Position numbers and translations under genes: made by a program. A stretch of DNA of 64,000 bases, taken from assembly GCA_021806645.1 (NCBI GenBank), contig JAJZQX010000003.1, positions 124,001 to 188,000 of the forward strand, in the 5' to 3' direction. The notes below the pieces were generated by a model, which worked only from the letters and a program-made list of their open reading frames with translations, was not told the DNA's origin and made no database searches. The stretch's first letter is position 1, and each line of letters starts with the position of its first letter. This DNA comes from Myxococcales bacterium. Its GTDB lineage: Bacteria; Myxococcota; Myxococcia; Myxococcales; Anaeromyxobacteraceae. Positions 26,548 through 35,936 of this stretch are shown here, piece after piece.

Positions 26548-28115
26548 GCCGCCTCCATCTCGTCGAGGAGCGGGTTGAAGTAGTCGGGAGCCCGCGCCAC
26601 CACGCCGTCGAGCCCCTTCCCTCCGGTCTCGCGGCGCGCCACGTCGCCGAAGCGGGCCTTCCCGATGGCGGCGAAGAGGCCGTCGGCGGCCACCTCCTCC
26701 AGCAGCTGGCGAGCCCGGTGGAGCGTCGCCGCGGCCCGCGACTCCACCATGCCGCCGGGCTTGAGCTGCAGTTCGGAGCCCATCGACCGCCAGGCCCGGT
26801 AGACGTAGTCGGCCCCCTTGAGCGCCTGGTAGCGGTCCGCCAGGGAGGGGTTATGCATGGCCTCGGTCATCATGCCGAGCAGCTGGATCCCCTGCCCCGA
26901 CACCCAGCCGACCACGTCGGCCATCAGGTCGTAGCCGTGGCTGAAGAAGATGTCGCCCTGCTTGTGCTTGGTGGGCGGCATGTACTTGAGCGGCGCGTCG
27001 GGGAAGAGGTGGCGCACCAGCAGCGCCTGGGCCAGCTCGCGCGCGATGGTGTCCGGGCGAGCCGGGTCGATCTCGAAGCTGTGGCCCAGCCCGAGGAGCC
27101 GGTCGGGCAGCCCGGCCCGGTGGGCGAAGGACTCGTTGACGAACTGCGAGGCGATGACGGTGTGGGCCGCCTCGTCGGCGTCGGCGGTGGTGATGTAGTT
27201 GTCCTCCCCGGTGTTGACGAGGATGTCGGCCAGGGCGCAGATGCGCCGCGAGAAGTGCTGGTCGCAGAGCGTCCGCTTCATGTTGATGTCGCGGAAGAGG
27301 ATGCCGTACATGGCGTCGTTGAGGAGCATGTCGAGCCGCTCCCACGCCGCCGCGAAGGCGATCTCCGGCATGCAGAGGCCCGAGGAGTAGTTGGTAAGGT
27401 GGAGGTAGCGCTTCAGGCGGCGCGACTCGTCGTCGAGCGCCTCGCGCATGATGCGGAAGTTCTCCTGGGTGGCGTAGGTCCCGCCGAACCCCTCGGTGGT
27501 GGCGCCGTGCGGCACGTAGTCGAGGAGCGACTGCGCCGTGGAGCGGATCACCGCGATGACGTCGGCCCCGGCCTGCGCCGCCGCCCGCGCCTGCTCGACG
27601 TCGTCCCAGATGTTGCCGGTGGCGACGATCAGGTACTTGTGCGGCCGGGGGCCGGTCCCCAGCTCGGCCTTGAGTGCGTTGCGACCGGCCACCCGCCCCT
27701 TCAGCTCGGCGACCGCGGCTCGCGCCTCGCGAGCCAGCGCCTCGCGCAGCGCCCGATCGTCGGCGGCCGGCAGCGGCGCCGGGTGCTCCGGCAGGCTGGC
27801 GATGGCCTCGACGATGGCGACCGGGTCGCGCGCCCCTTGCCGCATCACGTAGCCGAGCCACCAGGCGGCGCCGCGGCCGAGCAGCCCTCGCCGGTGCAGC
27901 TCGTCCACCGCCAGGTTCACCTGCGGCACGCCGCGCGGACCGGCGCCGTGGAGCCCGAAGAGCCGCAGCACCGTCCGCTCGATGGCCACGGTGGTGTGGC
28001 CCTCGACGAAGCCGAGCACCGGCGCGGTCACCTGGTCGGCCAGCGCGCGGCACCGGACCACTTCACTGGCATCGAGGTGGAGATCCGGGACGTGGCGGCC
28101 ATCGGCGAGGAGCAT
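26544..28115 (-). CDS. kamD: Lysine 5,6-aminomutase alpha subunit
   Basis: Large PLP-binding subunit of the KamDE aminomutase. 523 residues from the ATG at 28115; a TTG 36 bases further up would add twelve residues. Family features seen: VIAVIRSTAQSLLDYVPHGATTEGFGGTYATQENFRIMR, YLHLTNYSSGLCMPEIA and MYGILFRDINMKRT (each in the expected order), then PTKHKQGDIFFSHGYDLMADV. Length matches the 515-525 known. Downstream come the lipoprotein, kamE, kal and kce. kamA and kdd are not in the window. Confidence 0.93.
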   Translation of the reverse strand: MLLADGRHVPDLHLDASEVVRCRALADQVTAPVLGFVEGHTTVAIERTVLRLFGLHGAGPRGVPQVNLAVDELHRRGLLGRGAAWWLGYVMRQGARDPVAIVEAIASLPEHPAPLPAADDRALREALAREARAAVAELKGRVAGRNALKAELGTGPRPHKYLIVATGNIWDDVEQARAAAQAGADVIAVIRSTAQSLLDYVPHGATTEGFGGTYATQENFRIMREALDDESRRLKRYLHLTNYSSGLCMPEIAFAAAWERLDMLLNDAMYGILFRDINMKRTLCDQHFSRRICALADILVNTGEDNYITTADADEAAHTVIASQFVNESFAHRAGLPDRLLGLGHSFEIDPARPDTIARELAQALLVRHLFPDAPLKYMPPTKHKQGDIFFSHGYDLMADVVGWVSGQGIQLLGMMTEAMHNPSLADRYQALKGADYVYRAWRSMGSELQLKPGGMVESRAAATLHRARQLLEEVAADGLFAAIGKARFGDVARRETGGKGLDGVVARAPDYFNPLLDEMEAA

Positions 28116-28187
28116 GACGCGAGGTGTAGGCCGCGCCGGAGCGGACGGCAAGCGATTCCCGGCCCCGCCGCCATCCGCTGGAGCGGA

Positions 28188-29501
28188 TCAGGCGGGCCTT
28201 GCCGCCCACCAGGCCCGGGCGGCGGCGGCCAGCTCCTCGGGGGTGTTGAGCTCCGGTTGGTCGAGCACCAGGTCGAGCAGGTGGCGCAGCCCCTCGCCGA
28301 CCTGCGGCCCCGGCGGACAGGCGAGCAGCGCCATCAGGCCACGGCCGTCGAGCTTCAGCGCGCCGGTGTCGAGCGGCGCCCCCGAGGCCAGCGCCGCCTC
28401 GCAGCGCTCCCGGAGCCGCCTCGCGGCCAGGGCCGCCTTCGGGCGCCGGGCCGCCGGCAGCGCCGCCACCTCGGCCTCCCGGAGCGACAGCAGGGGCTGG
28501 GCCCGCCCCGGCCCCACCCCAGCCAGCCAGCGGCGCACCACCGGGGGGGAGACCGGATCCTCGGGTTCGCCCTCGCGCAGGCAGGAGTGGCGCGCCGCCA
28601 GGGCCGCCACCTCGGCCGACAACCGCCTCGGGAAGCGGAGCGAGGAGAGCAGCGCCTCGATCCCGGCCACCGGCGCGGCGTGGAAGAGGGCGGCGAGCCG
28701 CAGGGGCAGATCGGGCGGTTCTCCGTCGATGGAGGCGGCCATGACCCCGAGATGACGGAGCCGCGCCGGGGGGAGCGCGGCCAGCGGCGGCGCCAGGACC
28801 TCCAGCAGGCCGGTCGAGCCGAGCAGGCCGAAGGCCCGGGCCACGTCGCGCGACACCGCCAGCCGGCCCAGCTCCTCGGCCATCCGCTCCCGCGACACCT
28901 GCCGGACCACCGGCAGCGCGCCGCGGATGGCGTCGCGCGTGGCCGGGTGGAGCTGGAAACCGAGCTGCCCCGCGAAGCGGACCGCCCGCAGCGGGCGAAG
29001 GCCATCCTCGGCGAACCTCAGGCGAGCGTCGCCGACGGCGCGGAGCAGCTCGCCCCGCAGATCGCGCTGGCCGCCGAACGGATCGACCAGCTCTCGCGCC
29101 AGCGGGTCGAAGGCCATGGCGTTGACGGTGAAATCGCGCCGGGCCAGGTCGGCCTCGAGGTCGGTGTGGAAGGTGACCGAGCCGGGGCGGCGACCGTCGG
29201 TGTAGGCCCCCTCGCCGCGGAACGTGGTCACCTCCACCTTGAGCTCGTCCTGCAAGAGGATGGTGACGGTGCCGTGGTCGATCCCGGTCGGGATGACCCG
29301 CGGGAAGAGCGCCATCACCTGCTGCGGCGTGGCCGGCGTGGCCAGGTCGAAGTCGAGCGGAGAGCGCGGCCGGCTCAGCAGCAGGTCGCGCACCGCCCCG
29401 CCCACCACGTAGGAGCGATGCCCCTTGGCGGCGAGCCGGGTGAGCACGCCGAGCACGGCGTCCGGGAAGGCGGCGCGACGGAGCGGCGCGGGAAGTGGCA
29501 T
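28188..29501 (-). CDS. tRNA nucleotidyltransferase / poly(A) polymerase family protein
   Basis: 437 residues from the ATG at 29501; a GTG at 29552 is also open. The class II nucleotidyltransferase core is clear: SYVVGGAVRDLLLSRPRSPLDFDLATPA with the catalytic DFD, then RRDFTVNAMAF, LVDPFGGQRDL and RFAEDGLRPLRAVRFAGQLGF. A C-terminal helical or HD-like part lacks an obvious HD pair. Function is CCA addition to tRNA or polyadenylation; the motifs alone do not separate these. It lies between pepN and kamD with small gaps. Confidence 0.88.
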   Translation of the reverse strand: MPLPAPLRRAAFPDAVLGVLTRLAAKGHRSYVVGGAVRDLLLSRPRSPLDFDLATPATPQQVMALFPRVIPTGIDHGTVTILLQDELKVEVTTFRGEGAYTDGRRPGSVTFHTDLEADLARRDFTVNAMAFDPLARELVDPFGGQRDLRGELLRAVGDARLRFAEDGLRPLRAVRFAGQLGFQLHPATRDAIRGALPVVRQVSRERMAEELGRLAVSRDVARAFGLLGSTGLLEVLAPPLAALPPARLRHLGVMAASIDGEPPDLPLRLAALFHAAPVAGIEALLSSLRFPRRLSAEVAALAARHSCLREGEPEDPVSPPVVRRWLAGVGPGRAQPLLSLREAEVAALPAARRPKAALAARRLRERCEAALASGAPLDTGALKLDGRGLMALLACPPGPQVGEGLRHLLDLVLDQPELNTPEELAAAARAWWAARPA

Positions 29502-29585
29502 CGGCCCGGAGCCTACCGCAAACGCACCCGGTGGCTCAGGGGCACGCGCCACGACCCCGCCGCCGATCGCCCCCGCCCCACTCCG

Positions 29586-32126
29586 CTACCGCCTGAGCCA
29601 GCCAGCCAGCGCCGGCCCGGCCCGCTCCGCCAGCTCGACGTCCTCGGCCAGCCGCTCCAGCGTCTGCGCCACCGCCGCCCTGGCGGACCCGATCGGCTGC
29701 GCGGTGAAGAAGGCCCGCGCCTCGTCGAGCTGGCGGCGCGTGGTGAGCTGCCCCGCCGCCTCGACCACCCGGCGCATGAGCATCGGCGCGTTGGCCAGCC
29801 GCTCGGACACCGCCGGCCACTCGGCCCGCAGGCGAGCCCAGGTGGGCTGACACGCCACCGGGTTGGCCAGCAAGGTGGCGACGAACGAGGCCCAGTCCTG
29901 CAGCGGCACGCCCTCGCCGAAGAGGAGCGCCAGGGACCGCTCCACCAGCGCCGGCTCCTCGAACGTCGCCAGCCCGAGCAGCCAGCGTCGCCGCCAGGCC
30001 GGCTCCAGCTCCCGCTCGAAGCGGGCCTTGAATTGCTCGAACCGCCGCGGGTCGCCGCCTCGCGCCGCCAGCGTCACCGCGGCGTCCACCAGGTTGGGGT
30101 CGAGCGCGCCCCGATCGCCGGAGGCGAACCTCTCCAGCCTGGCCGTCGCCTCCCCGATGGCGGCCTCGTCCCGCCCCACCACGCCCACCGCCTTGAGCAG
30201 CGCTGCCCGGCGCAGCCGCTCCAGGTCCCCCTCCCCCGCCGCCGCGTCCCAGCCGGCGGCCCGGAACGCGTCGCCGTACCGCTCGCGCACCCTCGCGGCC
30301 AGCCGCGGCCGGTCCTCCGCCGCCACCAGCCGGTGGTCGATGGCCGAGAGCCGGGCCACCAGCTCGTCGAGCACGGCGTGGTCGGTCTCTCCGGCGAAGG
30401 CCAGCGCCAGCGTCAGCCACGACTCGACCGGCCGCTCGCCGCAGCGCACCAGCGCCCACTCGTCGGCCAGCAGGGCCACCCGCTCGGCCGGCGCCAGCTG
30501 GTCGAGGTGGCTCGCCAGCCGCTCGCGCAGCGCCTCGTCGAGGGCCACCCGGTAGAAGCCGGTGGCGCCGGCGTTGGCCACCAGCCAGTCGGGCGGCGCC
30601 TCCAGCGTCACCGTCTCGGCGGCGCCGCGCAGCACCAGCCGCCGCTCGCGCACCTGCCCACCGGCCGCGTAGCGCAGCACCACCGGCACCGGCCAGCGAA
30701 CCGCCGGCTCGGCGTCACCCGGGCGTGAGAGGAAGCGGCGCTGCGCCAGGCCGAGCGTGGAGCCGTCGAGGGTGGCCGACAGCACCGGGAAGCCGGGCGA
30801 GTCGATCCAGGCCTCGGCCAGCTCCAGCACCGGCTCGCCGGAGGCCTCGCCCAGCGCGCGCCAGAGATCGGCCGCCACGGCGTTGCCACGCTGGTGGCGC
30901 CGCATGTAGCGCCGGATGCCGTCGCGGAACCGCTCGCGTCCGAGGTAGCCCTCCAGCATCCGCAGCACCGCCCCGCCCTTCTCGTAGGTGATGAGGTCGA
31001 AGGCCTCGGTCGCCTCGGCCACGGTCCGGACCGGCGCGTGGACCGGGTGCGTGGAGCGGAGCGCGTCGAGCGCCAGCGCCGAGGCCTTCCCCTGGTCGAA
31101 CCCGAGCCAGACACGCCACTCGGGCCGCCAGTCGTCCACGATCAGGGCGGCGATCCAGGTGGCGAAGGCCTCGTTGAGCCAGAGGTCGTCCCACCAGGTC
31201 ATGGTGACCAGGTTGCCGAACCACTGGTGGGCCAGCTCGTGCGTCACCACCTCGGCGACCCGCTTGCGCTGCGCCAGCGAGGCGGTGACCGGATCGAGGA
31301 GCAGCGCCACCTCGCGGTAGGTGATCAGCCCGGCGTTCTCCATGGCGCCGGCCTCGAACTCGGGGAGGCCGACCTGGTCGAGCTTGCCGAACGCGTAGGG
31401 CAGGCCAAAGTAGTCCTCCAGCCGTGGCAGTGCCTCCCGCGCCACCTCCTGGCCGAAGGCGAGCAGCGCGGCCTTCTCCGGGCTGGCCCAGGTCCGCGTG
31501 GCCACGCCGCGCACCTCGCCGGCGGGGCCGGAGGCGAGCGAACCGACCACCAGCGCCACCAGGTAGGTCGGGAGCGGCGGCGTCTCGGCGAAGCGGTGGC
31601 GAAGCCGGTCCCCGACCGGCTCGACCGCCTCGGCCGCGCCGTTGGAGAGCACCACCGCGCCGGCCGGGGCCTCGACCGTGAGCCGCCACGGCGCCTTGAA
31701 GCCCGGCTCGTCGAGGCAGGGGAAGACCCGCCGCGCGTCGGCCGCCTCGAACTGCGTGGCGGCCAGCCCGGGGCCGGCCAGGTAGAGGCCGCGCAGCCCG
31801 TCGCAGAAGCGGCCGCGCCAGGCGAGGCGCAGCGCGACCGGCCCGGCCGGCAGCGGCCGCGCGAAGGCGAGCCGCAGGGTCTCGCTCACCGCCACGGGCG
31901 TCACGGTGGCCGGCTGGCGCCCTCCGCCCGCCTCGGCCACGGCGCTGGTCACCTCCAGCTCGATGGCGTGGAGCACCAGCTCGGCCGCCGGGCTGTCCAG
32001 ACGGAGCGAGAGCGTCAGCTCGCCCTGGAAGCGGCGCCCCTCGACGTCCACGGAGAGGAGGGCGTCGTAGCGGAGCGGGCGGACCTCGAGCGGGAGCCGG
32101 TAGGCGGCGTCGGTGATGGGGGGCAT
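29586..32126 (-). CDS. pepN: M1-family aminopeptidase (aminopeptidase N-like)
   Basis: Zinc aminopeptidase removing N-terminal residues from peptides. 846 residues. The GAMEN substrate motif is at 260-264 and the zinc motif HELAH at 296-300, with the third ligand Glu319 in WLNEAFATW. An ERAP1-like C-terminal helical domain follows. No signal peptide, so cytosolic. It starts three bases after the map stop, giving a peptidase pair: Map removes initiator Met and this enzyme trims peptides. Confidence 0.93.
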   Translation of the reverse strand: MPPITDAAYRLPLEVRPLRYDALLSVDVEGRRFQGELTLSLRLDSPAAELVLHAIELEVTSAVAEAGGGRQPATVTPVAVSETLRLAFARPLPAGPVALRLAWRGRFCDGLRGLYLAGPGLAATQFEAADARRVFPCLDEPGFKAPWRLTVEAPAGAVVLSNGAAEAVEPVGDRLRHRFAETPPLPTYLVALVVGSLASGPAGEVRGVATRTWASPEKAALLAFGQEVAREALPRLEDYFGLPYAFGKLDQVGLPEFEAGAMENAGLITYREVALLLDPVTASLAQRKRVAEVVTHELAHQWFGNLVTMTWWDDLWLNEAFATWIAALIVDDWRPEWRVWLGFDQGKASALALDALRSTHPVHAPVRTVAEATEAFDLITYEKGGAVLRMLEGYLGRERFRDGIRRYMRRHQRGNAVAADLWRALGEASGEPVLELAEAWIDSPGFPVLSATLDGSTLGLAQRRFLSRPGDAEPAVRWPVPVVLRYAAGGQVRERRLVLRGAAETVTLEAPPDWLVANAGATGFYRVALDEALRERLASHLDQLAPAERVALLADEWALVRCGERPVESWLTLALAFAGETDHAVLDELVARLSAIDHRLVAAEDRPRLAARVRERYGDAFRAAGWDAAAGEGDLERLRRAALLKAVGVVGRDEAAIGEATARLERFASGDRGALDPNLVDAAVTLAARGGDPRRFEQFKARFERELEPAWRRRWLLGLATFEEPALVERSLALLFGEGVPLQDWASFVATLLANPVACQPTWARLRAEWPAVSERLANAPMLMRRVVEAAGQLTTRRQLDEARAFFTAQPIGSARAAVAQTLERLAEDVELAERAGPALAGWLRR

Positions 32127-32129
32127 GGG

Positions 32130-33107
32130 CTATTCCAGGGTGAGGATGTCGGCGCCGTCCTGGGTGACCAGCACGGTGTGCTCGAACTGCGCGGAGCGCA
32201 GCCCGTCGGTGGTCACCGCCGTCCAGCCGTCGTCCCAGATGGCGTCGTCCCAGCGCCCCTCGGTGATCATCGGCTCGATGGTGAAGGTCATCCCCGGCTC
32301 CATGAGGCGGCGGGCGCGCGGGTCGACGTGGTGGGGAACCTGGAGCGCGGTGTGGAAGGTGTCGCCGATCCCGTGGCCACAGTAGGAGCGGACCACCCCG
32401 AACCCGGAAGCGGCGGCGTGCGGCTCGATGGCCCGGCCGATCTCCATGATGGCGCGCCCCGGCTTGACCGCCGAGATGCCGCGCTCCAGGCACTCGCGGG
32501 CCACGCGCACCAGCCGCTTCCCCGCCTCGTCCACCTCGCCGACCAGGTAGGTGGCGGAGCAGTCGCCGTGCATGCCGTCGAGCCAGATGGTGATGTCGAG
32601 GTTGACGATGTCGCCGTCGGCCAGCGGCCGGCTGTCGGGGATCCCGTGGCAGATCACCTCGTTGACCGAGGTGCAGATCGACTTGGGGAAGCCACGGTAG
32701 TTGAGCGGGCTCGGATACCCGCCCAGCCGGATGATCTCGTCGTGGCAGATGCCGTCGAGGTCGTCGGTGGTGATGCCGACCCGGACCGCCTCTCCGCCGA
32801 TCCGCAGCACGCGGGCCGCGGCCTGGCAGGCCCGCCGGAGCCTGGCCTGCTCCTCGGGCGTCTTGACGTCGCGCCCCTGCCCCCTGGGGAAGCCGGTGAG
32901 GGCGTAGTCGGGGCGCGGGATCTGGAGTGGGACGGCGCGGGCCGGCGTGACCCGCCCCGGCTCGAGCGCCGGCCGCCTCGGCCGCGGCGCGGGCCTGGTC
33001 TGGCCGGCCTCGTCGGAGCCGAGGTGGCACTTCTTGTATTTCTGGCCGCTGCCGCACCAGCAGAGGTCGTTGCGTCCCGGCCTGGGTCCCCTGGCGACCT
33101 CGCTCAT
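32130..33107 (-). CDS. map: Methionine aminopeptidase type I with N-terminal SEC-C zinc motif
   Basis: Removes initiator methionine. 325 residues, longer than the plain 250-residue form because of a SEC-C motif at about 13-28 (NDLCWCGSGQKYKKCH) and a linker. The pita-bread core has the metal ligands in VNLDITIWLDGMHGDCS (Asp pair), GHGIGDTFH, and FTIEPMI plus a final Glu in FEHTVLV. SEC-C-Map fusions occur in several bacteria; the motif may bind ribosome or SecA-like partners. Upstream of pepN by three bases. Confidence 0.94.
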   Translation of the reverse strand: MSEVARGPRPGRNDLCWCGSGQKYKKCHLGSDEAGQTRPAPRPRRPALEPGRVTPARAVPLQIPRPDYALTGFPRGQGRDVKTPEEQARLRRACQAAARVLRIGGEAVRVGITTDDLDGICHDEIIRLGGYPSPLNYRGFPKSICTSVNEVICHGIPDSRPLADGDIVNLDITIWLDGMHGDCSATYLVGEVDEAGKRLVRVARECLERGISAVKPGRAIMEIGRAIEPHAAASGFGVVRSYCGHGIGDTFHTALQVPHHVDPRARRLMEPGMTFTIEPMITEGRWDDAIWDDGWTAVTTDGLRSAQFEHTVLVTQDGADILTLE

Positions 33108-33159
33108 GCCATGGGTTTATGGCGAGACGGTCCGCGGGGCAAGGCGATGGTCTCGCTTC

Positions 33160-35379
33160 TCAGATCCCGCCGTCGCCGCGCAGCCGGATGATCTCGGCCA
33201 GCACGCCGCCGGCGGTGAGCGGGCCGCCCACCCCCGCCCCCTGCACCAGCAGCGGCCGCTCGGCGTGGCGGGAGGTGGTGAAGGCCACGAAGGCCTCGAC
33301 GCCGACCAGCCGCGCCGCCGGGTGGCTGGCGTCGACCGCGGCCGGCCCGACCCGGATCGAGGCCCGCCCGCCCGCGGCCGGCTCGATGGTGACCAGGTAT
33401 CGCAGGACCTTCCCGGTGGCCCGCAGCCGCTCCACCTCGGCGGCCAGCACCGCGTCGTGGTGGCGCAAGGAGGCGATCAGCTCCACCGGCGCGAGCAGCG
33501 CCAGCGGGACGAACGGCTCCACCGCCACGCCGGCCAGCTCGACGTCGAAGCCGGCCTCCCGCGCCAGGATGAGCGCCTTCCTGGCCGAGTCGAGCCCGGA
33601 GAGATCGTCGCGGGCGTCGGCCTCGGTGTAGCCGAGCCCCACCGCCCAGCGCGTCGCCATGGAGAGCGGCACGCCCTTCTGCACCTCGCTGGCGAGGTAG
33701 CCGAGCGTCCCGGACAGCGCCCCCTCGATCCGCAGGATCCGGTCTCCGGCCTGCACCAGCTTGCGGAGTGTGTCGAGCACCGGGAGGCTGGCGCCCACCG
33801 CGGTGTCGTAGGAGAAGTGGCGATGGAGTTGCCGGCGGGCCTCGCGCAGCTCCCGCGCCCGCCTCGCCGGAGCAGCCAGCGGCCGCTTGTTGGAGGAGAT
33901 GACGTCGATGCCGCGCCGGAAGGCCTGCTGGTAGACCTCCTCCATCCCCTCGGCGGCGGTCAGGTCGATCAGCACAGGATCGGGCAGCCGGGCCAGGCGG
34001 TCGAGCAGGGCCGGGGCGCGAGCGGCGTCGATGGGCCCGGTCTCCGGCGCCTCGGCCAGCCGATCCCGCCACGCCGCCAGCTCCACGCCGCGCTCGTCGA
34101 AGAGGGTGGCGCGCCGGTCGGCCACGCCGGCCAGGCGCAGCACCAGGTCGTGGTCGGCCTCCAGGGATCCGCGCAGCGCCGCCAGCTGGTCGAGCAGGGC
34201 ACCGCCCACCTTCCCCTTCCCCAGCACCAGCAGCGACAGCCCCTTGCCGGCGTAGGCCCGCTCCACGGCCTCACCGCCGGCCGCCAGCGCCGTCCGGCCC
34301 CGGAACTCGGCCACCAGGTCGGAGAGCCGGTCCACGTCGATGAGGAAGGCGTCGTGGCCGTGCGGCGAGTCCATCACCGCCAGCCGCGCCCCCGGCACCA
34401 GCCGCGCCACCTCGCGCTGCTCGGCGGGCCAGTAGAGGATGTCGGAGTCGATGGCCACCACCAGGGTCCGGGGGCGGAGGCCGCGCAGCACCTCGTCGAA
34501 GTCTCCGCGGCCGCGGCTGACGTCGTGGGTGTCCATGGCGCGGGTCAGCGCCACGTAGCTGGCCGGGTCGAACCGCTCGACCAGGGCCCTCCCCTGGTGG
34601 CGCAGGTAGCTCTCGATGGCGAACTGGTCGGCCGACTGGGCCCGGCGGCCGAAGCGCTCCTCGAAGGAGGGAAAGCTCCGGTAGGAGAGCATGGCCATCA
34701 TGCGGGCCGCGGCCAGCCCCGCCTCGGGCGGCTCGGCCTCGTCGTAGTCGCCGCCGCGCCAGCGCGGATCGGCGAAGACGGCCTGCCGCTGCGCCTCGCC
34801 CAGCCCGATGGCCCAGGCCGAGTGGCGCGCCGTGGAGGCGATGAAGACCTGCGCCTCCACCAGCTCTGGGTGGAGCAGCGACCACTCCAGGACCTGCATG
34901 CCGCCGAGCGAGCCGCCCATCACCAGCTTGATCCGCCGGACCCCCAGCGCCACCGCCAGCCGGTGCTGGACCCGCACCATGTCACGGACGGTGATGGCGG
35001 GGAACGCGCCGTGCCACGGGCGGCCCGTGGCCGGATCGACGTCGGCCGGGCCGGTGGTCCCGTAGCAGCTGCCGAGGATGTTGGCGCAGAGGATGAAGTC
35101 GCGGGCCGGGTCGAGCGCCCGGCCCGGCCCGAACATGCGCGTCCACCACCGGTCGGCGTCGGCCGAGCCGGTCAGGGCGTGGCAGATGATCACCGCGTTG
35201 GCGCCCTCGGCGTCCAGCTCGCCCCAGCTCCGGTAGGCCACCCGCACGCCGGGGAGGACGCCGCCCAGCTCCAGCGGGAACGGCCCCGGGAGCTGGTGGA
35301 AGCGCGTCTCCGGGGCGACGAAGGCGGCTCGTCCGGCGCCGGGGGCCGGCCGATCGGCGCTTGCGGATCTGTCCGTCAT
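33160..35379 (-). CDS. Fusion of homoserine O-acetyltransferase (MetX) and homoserine dehydrogenase
   Basis: 739 residues from the ATG at 35379. Residues 1-360 are a MetX alpha/beta hydrolase: nucleophile Ser157 in GGSLGG, Asp in VVAIDSD (311 or 313), and His342 in SPHGHD. After a short linker (about 360-378) a homoserine dehydrogenase begins with the NAD motif LGKGKVGG (387-393), then VISSNKRPLA, EGALSGTLGYL and GYTEADARDDLSGLDSARKALIL, which resembles the ThrA-type dehydrogenase. Thus one chain would make homoserine and then acetylate it on the way to methionine. No stop or shift is visible between the halves. Confidence 0.9.
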   Translation of the reverse strand: MTDRSASADRPAPGAGRAAFVAPETRFHQLPGPFPLELGGVLPGVRVAYRSWGELDAEGANAVIICHALTGSADADRWWTRMFGPGRALDPARDFILCANILGSCYGTTGPADVDPATGRPWHGAFPAITVRDMVRVQHRLAVALGVRRIKLVMGGSLGGMQVLEWSLLHPELVEAQVFIASTARHSAWAIGLGEAQRQAVFADPRWRGGDYDEAEPPEAGLAAARMMAMLSYRSFPSFEERFGRRAQSADQFAIESYLRHQGRALVERFDPASYVALTRAMDTHDVSRGRGDFDEVLRGLRPRTLVVAIDSDILYWPAEQREVARLVPGARLAVMDSPHGHDAFLIDVDRLSDLVAEFRGRTALAAGGEAVERAYAGKGLSLLVLGKGKVGGALLDQLAALRGSLEADHDLVLRLAGVADRRATLFDERGVELAAWRDRLAEAPETGPIDAARAPALLDRLARLPDPVLIDLTAAEGMEEVYQQAFRRGIDVISSNKRPLAAPARRARELREARRQLHRHFSYDTAVGASLPVLDTLRKLVQAGDRILRIEGALSGTLGYLASEVQKGVPLSMATRWAVGLGYTEADARDDLSGLDSARKALILAREAGFDVELAGVAVEPFVPLALLAPVELIASLRHHDAVLAAEVERLRATGKVLRYLVTIEPAAGGRASIRVGPAAVDASHPAARLVGVEAFVAFTTSRHAERPLLVQGAGVGGPLTAGGVLAEIIRLRGDGGI

Positions 35380-35420
35380 AGTGGAGGGACGGCGAAGATA
35401 ACGGCGCCTCGGCTGGGGTG

Positions 35421-35936
35421 TCAAGAACCGCTCGAACCGCCCCGGTCCGGCGCCCGGCGGACCAGGCGGGCCACCAGCAGGTCGGCCAGCGGCCCGAGCC
35501 GATCGGGGTGGAAGGTCGGCAACGGGCGCGGCGGCGGCTCGTCGGAGACCACCGCGAAGACCTTCCGATCGAGTTCGCAGAGGAAGTCGCGCGCCACGCG
35601 CCGCCGGTGCACCTCGATCCGCGGCAGCGGTTCCCCCCGCCACCCCTCGGCGAGGATCAGGTCACAGGGCGGGAGCAGGCGGGCCAGGGCCCGCGCCCCA
35701 CCGGCCGGCGGTCCGAAGAGGGCCAGCCCGCCAGGCCCCTCGATGGCCGCGGCGATGGCGCCGGCGCGCCGGAGCAGGTCGGTGTCCTTGCCCGGCACGT
35801 CGAACGAGTGGCGGTGGCGGGTGTGCTTGAGCACCGCCACGGAGAGGCCGCGCCGGCGCAACAGCGGGATGAGCCGAGTGAGCAACCGGGTCTTGCCGGC
35901 GCCGCTCGGCCCCGAGATGGCCACCAGCGGGGTCAC
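35421..35936 (-). CDS. mobB: Molybdopterin-guanine dinucleotide biosynthesis protein MobB
   Basis: GTP-binding adaptor thought to assist attachment of GMP to molybdopterin. 171 residues from a GTG overlapping the moeA stop (GTGA); an ATG at 35957 inside moeA would add seven residues. Walker A GPSGAGKTRLL, then VAVLKHTRHRHSFDVPGKDTDLLRRAGA and ILAEGWRGEPLPRIEVHR, all typical of MobB. MobA is not in the window. Co-transcribed with moeA. Confidence 0.9.
   Translation of the reverse strand: MTPLVAISGPSGAGKTRLLTRLIPLLRRRGLSVAVLKHTRHRHSFDVPGKDTDLLRRAGAIAAAIEGPGGLALFGPPAGGARALARLLPPCDLILAEGWRGEPLPRIEVHRRRVARDFLCELDRKVFAVVSDEPPPRPLPTFHPDRLGPLADLLVARLVRRAPDRGGSSGS

Noticed and set aside
26718-30728. 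A 1336-codon open frame on the plus strand
   Set aside because: It is antisense to kamD, the tRNA nucleotidyltransferase and pepN, all with clear motifs; its sequence is low-complexity and typical of shadow frames in GC-rich DNA.
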